From: Acidobacteriaceae bacterium
GTDB taxonomy: Bacteria; Acidobacteriota; Terriglobia; Bryobacterales; Bryobacteraceae
NCBI GenBank assembly: GCA_019240475.1
Contig: JAFAYI010000026.1
Coordinates: forward strand, 1-64,000
Reading direction: 5' to 3'
DNA length: 64,000 nt
The number at the start of each line of letters is the position of its first letter. Position 1 is the stretch's first letter. Below the pieces are notes generated by a model. The model was not told the origin of the DNA and searched no databases. It saw only the letters and a program-made list of their open reading frames with translations. Made by a program: the position numbers and the translations under genes. Below are positions 10,108 through 18,530 of the stretch, piece after piece.

Positions 10108-11469
10108 ATGAAGACCAGCATCTTCGATCTCTTCCGCATCGGCATCGGCCCCTCCAGCTCTCACACGGTCGGCCCCATGCGCGCGGCCCGCCGCTTCGCC
10201 TCAGCCCTGCAGGACCGCGGCTTGACCGAATCCGTGGCTCGCGTGAAAGTCGAGCTCTTCGGCTCTCTCGCGCTCACCGGCATCGGCCATGGAACAGATC
10301 GCGCCATGCTGCTTGGCTTGAGCGGAGAGACGCCTGAAGAAGTCGACCCCGCGCTCGTGGATTCCATCATCGGCGACATTCGCAATTCGAAGCGGCTACG
10401 CATTCCCGGTTCCCGAGGCATAGTTTTCGACGAGTCGCGCGACCTGCTCTTTCACAACGATGTCGTGCTGCCCCAGCATCCCAATGGAATGCGCTTCTCG
10501 GCCCTCGATGAGCGCGCCGCGGTCCTCCTCAGCGAGACCTATTTTTCAATTGGCGGCGGCTTCGTTTTAAAAGAAGGAGAGACCGAGGGCGACGCGCGGC
10601 AGCTTCCCGTTCCGCATCCTTTCTCGAACGCCGCCGAAATGCTCGATCGGGCCGAGCGCAAGAACCTGCCCCTCTGGCGCCTCATGCTTGAGAACGAAAG
10701 CGCCTTGCGCCCCGAAGCCGAAGTCCGCGCCCGCATCGAGCGTATCTGGTCCGTCATGGATGCCTGCATCGAGCGCGGGCTGCACGCGTCGGGAATCTTG
10801 CCCGGAGGCTTGCGCGTCCGCCGCCGCGCGCCCGGTCTCTACGCCAAGACCCGAGAGGATTCCAAGACCGATCCGCTCCGCGCTCTGGACGCCGTCAATG
10901 CCTTTGCCATGGCCGTGAATGAAGAAAACGCCGCGGGTGGCCGAGTGGTCACCGCCCCTACCAATGGCGCCGCCGGACTGCTTCCCGCCGTCCTCCGCTA
11001 CTACCGTGAATTTATTCCCGGCTCTACTTCCGAAGGGCTCGTGCGCTTCTTTCTCACTGCCGGCGCCATCGGCATTCTCTACAAGGAGAACGCCTCCATC
11101 TCGGGCGCCGAAGTCGGTTGTCAGGGCGAGGTCGGCGTCGCTTGTTCCATGGCCGCGGGCGGTCTGGCCGGCGCCCTCGGCGCCTCGAATGCGCAGATCG
11201 AGCATGCCGCCGAAATCGGCATGGAGCATAACCTCGGCATGACCTGCGATCCCATCGGCGGCCTCGTTCAGATCCCCTGCATCGAGCGCAACGCCATCGG
11301 CGCGGTCAAAGCCATCAACGCATGCCGCATGACCATGCAGGAGTCCGGCGACCATAAAGTTTCCCTCGACGACGTCATCCGCACCATGTACCAGACCGGT
11401 TTGGACATGCAATCCCGTTACAAAGAGACCGCTCTCGCCGGCCTCGCCGTCAATGTCAAGGAGTGCTGA
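10108..11469 (+). CDS. sdaA: L-serine ammonia-lyase, iron-sulfur dependent, single chain
   Basis: 453 residues. It begins with the typical [19 protein letters not shown] and contains alpha and beta domains in one chain. Cysteines expected to bind the 4Fe-4S cluster lie in [15 protein letters not shown] and [14 protein letters not shown]. It converts serine to pyruvate and ammonia in the cytoplasm. It begins 13 bases after tdh and ends just before kbl. The placement between tdh and kbl makes sense: threonine yields glycine, glycine can become serine, and serine is deaminated. Confidence 0.95.
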   Translation: MKTSIFDLFRIGIGPSSSHTVGPMRAARRFASALQDRGLTESVARVKVELFGSLALTGIGHGTDRAMLLGLSGETPEEVDPALVDSIIGDIRNSKRLRIPGSRGIVFDESRDLLFHNDVVLPQHPNGMRFSALDERAAVLLSETYFSIGGGFVLKEGETEGDARQLPVPHPFSNAAEMLDRAERKNLPLWRLMLENESALRPEAEVRARIERIWSVMDACIERGLHASGILPGGLRVRRRAPGLYAKTREDSKTDPLRALDAVNAFAMAVNEENAAGGRVVTAPTNGAAGLLPAVLRYYREFIPGSTSEGLVRFFLTAGAIGILYKENASISGAEVGCQGEVGVACSMAAGGLAGALGASNAQIEHAAEIGMEHNLGMTCDPIGGLVQIPCIERNAIGAVKAINACRMTMQESGDHKVSLDDVIRTMYQTGLDMQSRYKETALAGLAVNVKEC

Positions 11470-11486
11470 GGAGCTGATTGAAAAGC

Positions 11487-12671
11487 ATGTACGGAAGCGT
11501 TCAAAATTTTCTAAACGACAAGATCCATTCCATTGAGCAAGCCGGCCTGTTCAAGCGCGAGCGCTTGATTGAGAGCCCTCAACAGGCCGAAGTGCAAGTG
11601 GCGAGCGGTCAAACCGTTCTGAATCTCTGCGCCAATAACTACCTGGGCCTCGCGAACCATCCCGCCGTCGTCCAGGCCGCGCGCCAAGCGCTCGACAAGT
11701 GGGGCTACGGTCTCGCCAGCGTGCGCTTCATCTGCGGCACTCAGACCATTCATAAAGAACTGGAAGCGCGGCTGAGTCAATTCCTCGGCACGGAAGACAC
11801 CATTCTCTATAGCTCCTGCTTCGACGCCAACGGCGGTCTTTTCGAAACTCTCCTCGAAGCCGAAGACGCCATCGTCTCCGACGAGCTCAATCACGCGAGC
11901 ATCATCGATGGCGTTCGTCTGTCGAAAGCCCAGCGCTTCCGCTACAGGAACGGCGATATGGACGATCTCGAAGCCAAGCTCAGAGAAGCGAGCGGCGCCC
12001 GCAACCGCCTCATCGCCACAGACGGCGTGTTTTCGATGGACGGCTATATCGCCCGCCTGGATCGTATCTGCGACCTCGCCGGCAAGTACAACGCCATGGT
12101 CATGGTCGACGATTCGCACGCCGTCGGGTTCATGGGCAAGTCGGGACGCGGCACGCACGAACACCACGGCGTCATGGACCGCGTCGATATCCTGACCGGC
12201 ACGCTCGGCAAAGCCCTCGGCGGGGCAAGCGGCGGATACACCAGTGGGCGCAAAGAAATCATTTCCCTGCTCCGGCAGCGTTCACGCCCCTATCTGTTTT
12301 CCAATTCCGTCGCGCCCATGATTGTCGCGGCCTCCATCAAAGTTTTGGACCTGCTGACCGAAACCAGTTCGCTGCGCGAGCGCCTCTTCTCGAACACAAA
12401 ACTCTTCCGCGGCCGCCTGCAGTCCGCCGGTTTCCACATCCTGCCCGGCGAACATCCCATCGTCCCCGTCATGCTGGGCGACGCCGCGCTCGCCACCCGC
12501 ATGGCCGACCTCCTGCTGAAGAAAGGCGTGTACGTGATCGGCTTTTCCTATCCGGTCGTGCCGCAAGGCAAAGCCAGAATCCGCGTGCAAATCTCGGCCG
12601 CGCACACGCCGGAAGAACTGGAGCACGCCGCCGCGCAATTCGCCGCCGTCAAACAAGAACTGGGCGTTTAA
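11487..12671 (+). CDS. kbl: 2-amino-3-ketobutyrate CoA ligase (glycine C-acetyltransferase)
   Basis: 394 residues from ATG 11487, which aligns residue for residue with E. coli Kbl (both have GLF at residues 20-22); an in-frame TTG at 11478 sits closer to the AGGAG at 11469-11473 and is the alternative. PLP enzyme of the alpha-oxoamine synthase group: [17 protein letters not shown] block ([13 protein letters not shown]), [32 protein letters not shown], and the PLP lysine in [13 protein letters not shown]. It splits 2-amino-3-oxobutyrate with CoA into glycine and acetyl-CoA. It completes the tdh-sdaA-kbl operon. Confidence 0.95.
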   Translation: MYGSVQNFLNDKIHSIEQAGLFKRERLIESPQQAEVQVASGQTVLNLCANNYLGLANHPAVVQAARQALDKWGYGLASVRFICGTQTIHKELEARLSQFLGTEDTILYSSCFDANGGLFETLLEAEDAIVSDELNHASIIDGVRLSKAQRFRYRNGDMDDLEAKLREASGARNRLIATDGVFSMDGYIARLDRICDLAGKYNAMVMVDDSHAVGFMGKSGRGTHEHHGVMDRVDILTGTLGKALGGASGGYTSGRKEIISLLRQRSRPYLFSNSVAPMIVAASIKVLDLLTETSSLRERLFSNTKLFRGRLQSAGFHILPGEHPIVPVMLGDAALATRMADLLLKKGVYVIGFSYPVVPQGKARIRVQISAAHTPEELEHAAAQFAAVKQELGV

Positions 12672-12673
12672 AA

Positions 12674-14416
12674 CTACTGCCCTTGATTCTCCTTGTCGGT
12701 ACTTCGAACAAACCCCGCTACGTCGTCATGAAACTGCTTCAGCGCAGTCTCATTTACGTAAACCATGTGCCCCGCCGGATAGTAATGATAACTGACATTC
12801 GACTGTAAATTGCGCGGTATGGGTAAGTGGCGCGCTTCGTATATGCCTTCGAAGAAAGGCGTCGCAAGGTCGTAGTATCCCCCCGCCAGCATCACCTTCA
12901 TGTTCGGGTTCGATATCATTGCGTGCGCTAAATCCGGCATGACGTTCGTTCCCGCCTCGCCCATTCCCACCGGAGGACCCCCCGGCGCCTGATGGCGCAG
13001 GTCCCATGTGAAGTTGCCATCGCTGTAAGCGCTCGGCTTATAGGTTTGGTTGTCGCCGTATTTCAGTTCCTTCCGCAGGTACTGATTGATCGCCGCCGTA
13101 TACGCCGATGAGATAGCGGCCTCCTGCGGATCGTACTCTGCCTCTTTGCTCAGCGGATCTAAATCGGGACCGCCATAACGCGTGTCCAAACGTCCGGTCG
13201 TGAGCCCTTCCGGGTCCTGTAAATTCTTGCTAAACGCGCCGCCGCTGACACGCAGGTCCGACTTCAACAGATACGCAACCGGCAGCCCCGTATACTCATG
13301 TAACTTTTCCGCCGTCGCTTGTCTCTCTGCGTCCCCCAGTTCCGACCCCTGCAGCAACGCATTCATGTACTCGCCCAAGGCAAACTTTTCTACTTCATCC
13401 AGAAACGGCTCAAGCGCCCCCGGTTGATTCGGCAGCTTGTGGTGATAGTAGGCCGTCGCGGCATAAGTCGGAAGCGCGAGCGCGTACGCCTGATCGACTC
13501 CCGGATTCCATCGCGGTCCGTCCACGCTATTGTCGAAGCTCAGAATCGTGGATAGAAGCACAACGCCGTTCAAGTCAACATCGTCCAGCAGCGCCGACAG
13601 CACCGCCGAGCGAGGCGTGCCGTAGCTTTCGCCGAACAGGTACTTGGGCGAGTTCCACCTGCCGTGCTTCGTGAGAAACCGATGGATGAATCTTGCGAAC
13701 GCATGCGCGTCCTGGTCTGTTCCCCAGAAAGCCTTCTCTTTGTCCTTGCCCATCAGCCGGCTGAAACCCGTGCCCGGCGCGTCGATGAACACCAGGTCGG
13801 TCGCATCCAGCAAGCTGTGATCGTTGTTCGCGATCTTATAAGGTCCGCCGCCGGCATTCTTCGTATCCGGAATGACGACCCGCCTCGGACCGAACGAACC
13901 CATGTGCAGCCACATCGTCGACGAGCCTGGACCGCCGTTATAGAAAAAGGTGACCGGCCTAGTTTCCGGAGCGGCGTTCTTTTGAAAGTACGCAACGTAG
14001 AACATCCGCGCCGTCGCCGGCGCCTCTTCTGGATGCTCGGGATCCAGCGGCTTCTCGCCCGTATTCGGAAGACGCTTCCCGTTCAGATCGAGCAGCGCGT
14101 CCTGTTGATCCGTCCCCCCCACCGTGATCGTTCCCGCGACAGCTTCGTACGCAACGGTCTTGCCTCCAATCGTCACCGTGTTTTCGCTCGTCGAATCCGG
14201 CGCCGCCTCTTCGGCGGGAGTCGCTGGATTTCCCTTCACCGTTACGAGTTCTTCCCGCTTCGAGCCCGGCTCTTCCTGATCTGATTTGTTCTTGCCCGTC
14301 TTCCCCTGCGCCCAGCTACTCGGCGCAGCCATGCAGCCGCAAACCACATAAATGAGAATTGTCCAAAGAATGCATCGATATTGAAAAAACCATCCGTTCC
14401 GTCCACGAATCTTCAC
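12674..14416 (-). CDS. Secreted S10 serine carboxypeptidase
   Basis: 580 residues with an N-terminal hydrophobic segment (ILWTILIYVVCGCMA, about 16-30) for export. Family S10 motifs: NGGPGSSTMWLHMGSFGP (160-177), nucleophile Ser264 in FGESYG, catalytic Asp near 516 (GGYYDLATPF), and His near 550 (PAGHMVY). A low-complexity Lys/Glu/Thr-rich linker (about 38-80) precedes the enzyme domain. It would trim C-terminal residues from peptides outside the cytoplasm. It is convergent with kbl (stops three bases apart). Confidence 0.9.
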   Translation of the reverse strand: MKIRGRNGWFFQYRCILWTILIYVVCGCMAAPSSWAQGKTGKNKSDQEEPGSKREELVTVKGNPATPAEEAAPDSTSENTVTIGGKTVAYEAVAGTITVGGTDQQDALLDLNGKRLPNTGEKPLDPEHPEEAPATARMFYVAYFQKNAAPETRPVTFFYNGGPGSSTMWLHMGSFGPRRVVIPDTKNAGGGPYKIANNDHSLLDATDLVFIDAPGTGFSRLMGKDKEKAFWGTDQDAHAFARFIHRFLTKHGRWNSPKYLFGESYGTPRSAVLSALLDDVDLNGVVLLSTILSFDNSVDGPRWNPGVDQAYALALPTYAATAYYHHKLPNQPGALEPFLDEVEKFALGEYMNALLQGSELGDAERQATAEKLHEYTGLPVAYLLKSDLRVSGGAFSKNLQDPEGLTTGRLDTRYGGPDLDPLSKEAEYDPQEAAISSAYTAAINQYLRKELKYGDNQTYKPSAYSDGNFTWDLRHQAPGGPPVGMGEAGTNVMPDLAHAMISNPNMKVMLAGGYYDLATPFFEGIYEARHLPIPRNLQSNVSYHYYPAGHMVYVNETALKQFHDDVAGFVRSTDKENQGQ

Positions 14417-14482
14417 CGAATCACCTCAATGCACGTTAACACGCAGGCTTCCGTGCCGGCGCGCCGGTCGCCGTCATCGGCG

Positions 14483-14722
14483 GGTAGGCTGGAAGATATC
14501 CGTTGACCGCATCAATTCGAGGTCGTGATCGAGCGCGACTCGGAGGGCTATCACGTCGCCGAACTCACCGCCGCGCTCATCAGAGCGGGCTTTCGCGTCG
14601 TCCGTGTCAGAGGCAGCCATCGTTTTTTGCATTACAAGTACGGTCGTACAGTTGGCCAAGCTTATCTAGAACGGATGTCTCAGCAGGTCCGCTCTGCGTC
14701 TGGCGGCGATTCATCTGGATAG
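14483..14722 (+). pseudogene. hicBA remnant with internal deletion (copy 1)
   Basis: The stretch starts like hicB at 16807 (vIERDSEGYhVA) and switches in frame after about 17 codons into the hicA sequence (ELTAALIRAGFRVVRVRGSH), then after RFL jumps to the tail YGRTVGQAYLERMSQQ that also follows the second hicA. Two deletions relative to the copy at 16807-17295 explain it: one removes most of hicB and the hicA start, the other removes the middle of hicA. The leader (aGATAtCCGTTG...) is also shared. The product, if made, would lack the toxin core. It should be treated as a relic. Confidence 0.7.
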
Positions 14723-14838
14723 GTTGTCGCCCATTGGCTGCCGGACTGGAAGGTAACGGGCACGTCAACGCAACGTGCGTCTTACGTCCACGTGCGAAGA
14801 CCCCGTTCGAAAGCGTAATTCTTGCAATCCCGAGACGG

Positions 14839-15498
14839 TTAAGTTTTGAGAATGCGGGAATCGTGTGATCGTACTTGTTTTTCAGCGGCGCACCACCGAC
14901 ATAACCTTCGACAATGAGAAAGACCGCCAAAACCACAAAGAATCGACACCGGGAACACCACCTCACTGCTTCGGGAAGTGGATTCTCGGTCCCAAACGGT
15001 CTTTCCGGGAAAAGAAAACGCCCGACTTAATGTTGAGCGTTTCTCTTGCAAAGGTTCAGGTTTGGCGCGTTGAACGATGCATATGCCAGCGGCGATTACG
15101 CCAGTCGTGAACAGAGAAGCAGACATTATTATGAGGGCTGCGCGACACCACGCATATCTCTTTCGACGTTTCTCGAAGTGCTCTCGCCTTTCGGTTTTCT
15201 TTGGGTCTAATTCGTTTGCCCACGCCATCCATAATGCTATTTGGAACCACCAGCCAAGGAGCCCAAGGGCAACCGCTGCCGCCATGCAGCCCAACCCGCC
15301 AAAGAATACCCATGAATTCAGACCTTGAATTCCATGGCGGTCTTTTGGGAACGTCGCAAAGAATGCTACACCTGCACCCGACAAGCCCACGACCGTTTTC
15401 AGTAACTCCAAAGCTGCTTGACGCGCCCGCCCCCACATGTTCGGTGTGGTGAGATCGGTGCTCAAGGCCCCCACGGTCGTCTCTTCGTTGTTACCCAT
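14839..15498 (-). CDS. Hypothetical membrane protein
   Basis: 219 residues, not recognised. Predicted membrane helices lie near 38-55 (VGLSGAGVAFFATF), 63-92 (a long GLGCMAAAVALGLLGWWFQ region, perhaps two helices) and 120-140 (IIMSASLFTTGVIAAGICIV). A basic/charged segment (KKTERREHFEKRRKR) separates the last two. The C-terminal 70 residues are Ser/Arg/Cys-rich and look less like a folded domain; they read across the region that follows the hicBA relic and could be a random extension. It lies in the accessory island and has no operon partner. Confidence 0.5.
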   Translation of the reverse strand: MGNNEETTVGALSTDLTTPNMWGRARQAALELLKTVVGLSGAGVAFFATFPKDRHGIQGLNSWVFFGGLGCMAAAVALGLLGWWFQIALWMAWANELDPKKTERREHFEKRRKRYAWCRAALIIMSASLFTTGVIAAGICIVQRAKPEPLQEKRSTLSRAFSFPGKTVWDRESTSRSSEVVFPVSILCGFGGLSHCRRLCRWCAAEKQVRSHDSRILKT

Positions 15499-15677
15499 AG
15501 GCGGAGAGTATATCGGATTTCGCGGCTTCCTTCATGTGTTACTCTGCGTGTTCCCAAAGCGGTAGATTAGTCCGGAGCTTTGAGCCGCCACACTCTTGTT
15601 TGACAAGCGGTGAGCTTTTGCACCGCTCGAGGAAACCCGCATAAACATCGCAGCGTGCGATACAAAAGTAAACAGAT

Positions 15678-16184
15678 ATGACCGCCCAAGAGGCTCGCAT
15701 GCACATTCGATATTCCGGATGGGCCTCGCGTAAGGTGCTGGAAGCTCCGCTTGCGCTCTCGCCCGAGGATCGCGCCAAGCCGATGAACGTCTCCCATGAA
15801 AGCATCGCCAAAACGCTGACTCACATCTATTTCGGCGATGCCATCTGGTATTCGCGCATCGCCGACCCCAGCTATCCAGTGCCACCCCATGATGCGCTTC
15901 CCTCCCTCGATTTCGTGGTTGAAGAATGGCCTCGACTGCAGGCTAGATGGGAAGCTTGGACCGATGCAGCCACCGACGCTGAGATCGCCCGACAGACGCC
16001 GTTCAAATCACGGTTCGTCGGTAACGCCGGCCTTCCCGCCTGGCAGATCGTCATGCACGTGGTGAATCACGGCACGCTGCACCGCGGCCAAATCGTCGGC
16101 ATGCTCCGACAGCTCGGTGTCAAGCCGCCCGCTACCGATATCGTGTTCTATTACTATGAACAGGCCGCGGCTCCCGCGAGCTAA
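15678..16184 (+). CDS. DinB-family metal-binding protein
   Basis: 168 residues forming a four-helix DinB/YfiT-like bundle. The family metal ligands are visible: His near 50 (LTHIYFGDAIWY) and the HVVNHGTLHRGQ motif near 127-138. Members are often thiol-transferases or damage-inducible proteins of unknown role. The start ATG 15678 fits the family (DinB proteins begin with a helix that meets W and R residues). It stands alone, upstream of the truncated MSTPAQ relic. Confidence 0.8.
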   Translation: MTAQEARMHIRYSGWASRKVLEAPLALSPEDRAKPMNVSHESIAKTLTHIYFGDAIWYSRIADPSYPVPPHDALPSLDFVVEEWPRLQARWEAWTDAATDAEIARQTPFKSRFVGNAGLPAWQIVMHVVNHGTLHRGQIVGMLRQLGVKPPATDIVFYYYEQAAAPAS

Positions 16185-16238
16185 CGCTGCGCCGAGCTCG
16201 GCCCAAGCGGATCAGACGGCACTCATCCTCAAACCCCT

Positions 16239-16443
16239 ATCACGACCCCACCCAAATTCCTCAACCCCATTCCCTTCATCCACTTACCCCAGCCCCGCCA
16301 CCGCGCCTCGCACTCCCCCTATCGCACCATCGGCTCAAAGGGAGAATCCCTTTATGTCCACTCCCGCCCAAATCGCCGCCAATCAGAAGAACGCTCAGCT
16401 CTCCAACGGCCATAGCTCCGGAGAGATCGCGACGGCATCCTAA
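16239..16443 (+). repeat. Repeat copy A with truncated MSTPAQ-family gene
   Basis: From about 16239 to 16420 the sequence matches 21764-21945 with scattered differences, including a C-rich untranslated leader (CACGACCCCACCCAAATTCC) and the first codons of a gene. Here the gene starts at ATG 16354 (MSTPAQIAANQKNAQLSNG) and stops at 16443 after 29 residues, having lost the rest. The full-length copy is at 21880-22557. The pair is a duplication followed by a deletion. Confidence 0.75.
16354..16443 (+). pseudogene. Truncated MSTPAQ-family gene
   Basis: N-terminal 20 residues match the full copy at 21880 (MSTPAQIAANQKNAQ); after that the frame runs into unrelated sequence and stops. Not likely to make a functional product. 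Confidence 0.7.
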
Positions 16444-16717
16444 CATGAGCTTAGTAAACAGCTGCAATCTCGCGATGCGGGAAACGACCTTCCCGGCGCC
16501 TTTCGGATAAGCGGCCACTCGGACACAAGCAAGGCGGCTATCGCCTTGCGATTCATGATTTTGGAATTCGATACACGACTTCCCTGTTTTGTAAGCGGCG
16601 AGCCTGGACCGGAAATCCGCTCGCATGCCTGGACCGGCATTTTTCGGGATCAATCCCATTGCCCGAAGCTGACCTCAATACGTTCATAACTCATCCATAG
16701 CGCATTTTAGACAGCTT
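16444..16717. other. Intergenic, no recognisable gene
   Basis: Between the truncated repeat copy and the palindromic element. A minus-strand frame (about 16276-16659) is open but shows no family resemblance. I see no RNA gene or promoter that I would defend. Confidence 0.3.
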
Positions 16718-16760
16718 CGAGCAAAGGGTAGTGTCCTAAACGGACACTACCGAGCAAAGG
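16718..16760. repeat. Palindromic mini-element with flanking 10-bp direct repeats
   Basis: A perfect inverted repeat GGTAGTGTCC (16727-16736), loop TAAAC, GGACACTACC (16742-16751) is flanked by direct repeats CGAGCAAAGG at 16718-16727 and 16751-16760. Direct repeats of this kind at both edges are what a target-site duplication leaves. The core GGTAGTGxxCTAAA recurs in the larger inverted repeat at 38901-38949. It could also act as a hairpin terminator ahead of hicB, but lacks a T run. Confidence 0.6.
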
Positions 16761-16806
16761 AGAAACTTCTTCGGCGTGCCTAAAATAGAAAGCTAGGAGA
16801 TACCCG

Positions 16807-17022
16807 TTGCCACATCAATTCGATGTAGTGATCGAGCGCGACTCAGAGGGATATTACGTCGCCTCCGTTCCCCAGATTCATGGTTGCCATACCCAGGCGA
16901 GATCCCTAGACGAGGTTGCCGAGCGTATCCGCGAGGCCATCACTCTCTGCCTTGAAGTGGAAGGCACGCCGCGGGAACAGTTAGAATTCGTCGGGATCCA
17001 GCGCGTGACCGTCGCCGCATGA
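16807..17022 (+). CDS. hicB: HicB-type antitoxin
   Basis: 71 residues from TTG 16807, supported by AGGAG at 16795-16799, seven bases upstream. The sequence FDVVIERDSEGYYVASVPQI and the SLDEVAERIREAITLCLE helix are typical of the short HicB antitoxin (partial RNase H fold). It neutralises the HicA mRNA interferase and usually represses its own operon. It overlaps hicA by ATGA (17019-17022), the normal arrangement with the antitoxin first. The toxin gene is frameshifted, so this antitoxin may be an orphan. Confidence 0.85.
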   Translation: MPHQFDVVIERDSEGYYVASVPQIHGCHTQARSLDEVAERIREAITLCLEVEGTPREQLEFVGIQRVTVAA

Positions 17023-17295
17023 GCCGGACTCCACGGGTGACCGGGGCCGAACTAACTGCGGCGCTCATCAAAGCGGGCTTCTGCGTCGTCCGTGTCAGGG
17101 GCAGCCATCGTTTCTTGCGCCCACCAGGACGGACGAACAACCGTCTTGCCCACCCATTCAGGCGAAACAATCGGCCCCGGATTCGTTCACAACATCCTCC
17201 AACTGCCAAATGACGGCCGAACAGTTGGCCAAGCTTATCTAGAACGGATGTCTCAGCAGGTCCGCTCTGCGTCTGCCCGCGATTCATCTGGATAG
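17019..17295 (+). pseudogene. hicA: HicA-type toxin, frameshifted
   Basis: The first frame reads the HicA start (VTGAELTAALIKAGFCVVRV) through the double-stranded-RNA-binding-like motif RGSHRFLR. An extra C in the CCC run at 17120-17122 shifts it. In the next frame the expected continuation appears (HQDGRTTVLPTHSGETIGPG, then FVHNIL), including the catalytic-region segment. The tail after NIL (PNDGRTVGQAYLERMSQQ) is not typical HicA and equals the tail of the relic at 14483-14722. HicA toxins cut mRNA; this one is likely inactive. Confidence 0.75.
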
Positions 17296-17360
17296 GTTGT
17301 CGCCAATGGGCTGCCGGACTGAAAGATAACGGGCACGTCAACGTAACGTGCGTTATTCGG
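17218..17360 (+). repeat. Direct repeat shared with 14640-14785
   Basis: About 140 bases from the phrase CAGTTGGCCAAGCTTATC through GGTTGTCGCC and GGGCACGTCAACG match the segment after the first hicBA relic, with a few substitutions. It is part of the larger duplication of the hicBA locus and shows that the copied unit extends beyond the toxin gene. Confidence 0.75.
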
Positions 17361-17730
17361 ACATGTGGATTGCATTTTGAATCCGCGCCCGTCACAACGA
17401 CAAACTGCTAGATCAGAGTGAGGCAGAGAGGCCCTCAAACTCTTCCGTTACCGGCGGAGGGGCTCCGTACGAGTTCGCGATGTTTCATTAACTTGCGTTT
17501 TGCATGATCCTGGCTGTTTGACGCCGGGCCGTGGCAGCCCAAAGAAGAAACGACGCCGGTGCTTCGTGGGCACGGATTTCCTAGCGAGAACGCGGTTCTA
17601 ATACTTCCGTGGGGAGCGTGCGATTTTCGGCGCTTATCGGCGCATTTACTAAATGGCGTCTGGATCAATACAATTGCGATAGGTTATAGGTACCGTGCGG
17701 GCTAGCACCCGCGCTTCCCGCAAACTTCAA
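17361..17730. other. Intergenic stretch, nothing recognised
   Basis: About 370 bases after the hicBA duplication. Open frames here are short and unlike known families. It leads into the promoter of the AT-richer cassette. Confidence 0.3.
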
Positions 17731-17758
17731 TTGACAAAGTACCCGGCTGTGATACCCT
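17731..17758 (+). promoter_or_regulatory. Sigma-70-type promoter for the secreted-protein cassette
   Basis: TTGACA (17731-17736), 16 bases, TACCCT (17753-17758) preceded by TG-A, an extended minus-10. It ends 13 bases before ATG 17772, giving a very short leader. Confidence 0.5.
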
Positions 17759-17771
17759 AGCGCTGGGTCAT

Positions 17772-18497
17772 ATGCAGTTAATTGTGACGTATATGCGCTA
17801 TACTGCGGTACTTTCTAGAGTAACTGCCGCCGTTTGCTTCTTTTTAGTCCTGCCCCTTTCGATACACGCACAATGTATCGACAATATCAGGGAATCGGCT
17901 GCAAAAGCAAGGGCTGAAGGGCGGAAATCCATTTCTGTCCCTACCCCAAGACCTTCATGGGCAGTGGTGTCCTCGCTGCAAGAGGCGGCTAAACACGAGG
18001 CGATACTGCTTGTGACGATTCAGGATAAGCAGGCAAAGATTAGCCCCGACGGTACATGCATAAATACCTGGTATCGAGCTTCGGTTATCGCAAACCTCGG
18101 ACGCAAGGAACTACCACCTGTGAATCAGGAGCTTGAAAGCGTTGTGCCCCCTGAATTATCTGGCTTGACCGACAACGACATATTAATCCGCATATCGGGC
18201 GGAACTCTCGAGACGGATGGCGTAAAAGCTGTTGCAATCGAAACGCCAGTAAGGTTCGTGGTTGATAAACAATATCTGATTTTCGCGTCCTTTCAATCCA
18301 CTGATGACGGCCAAACGCAAGTGCGCTCCGCCGCTTTGAATTTAGGGAAAACTTCCGTTTTTTCCTATGAGCCGGCGACAGACGAAGTCACGCCGCTCGA
18401 TCCTTCCTCAAAGAACGATTCTGCTTTCGCGAGGGATGTATTGACACGAAGCGATGGGCGGCTTACTCGGCTGAAGTCCTTGCTCAGATCTAAGTAA
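17772..18497 (+). CDS. Secreted protein of unknown function
   Basis: 241 residues. A signal peptide is clear (LSRVTAAVCFFLVLPLSIHA, about 14-33, cleaved near AQC). No family recognised. The mature part is mixed alpha/beta with a TIMP/OB-like feel: the segments EAILLVTIQDK, YRASVIANLG, VRFVVDKQYLIFA resemble netrin/TIMP-like modules that bind proteases, but this is only an impression. It is followed 33 bases later by a secreted metalloprotease on the same strand, which makes an inhibitor or accessory role worth testing. The composition is more AT-rich than the core genes around the island. Confidence 0.6.
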   Translation: MQLIVTYMRYTAVLSRVTAAVCFFLVLPLSIHAQCIDNIRESAAKARAEGRKSISVPTPRPSWAVVSSLQEAAKHEAILLVTIQDKQAKISPDGTCINTWYRASVIANLGRKELPPVNQELESVVPPELSGLTDNDILIRISGGTLETDGVKAVAIETPVRFVVDKQYLIFASFQSTDDGQTQVRSAALNLGKTSVFSYEPATDEVTPLDPSSKNDSAFARDVLTRSDGRLTRLKSLLRSK

Positions 18498-18530
18498 GAC
18501 CGACTTCCCTTTTACCGATAGGTGACGATT

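Noticed and set aside
17435..17668. 77-codon minus-strand frame after the hicBA repeat
   Set aside because: No start site or family pattern; likely chance.
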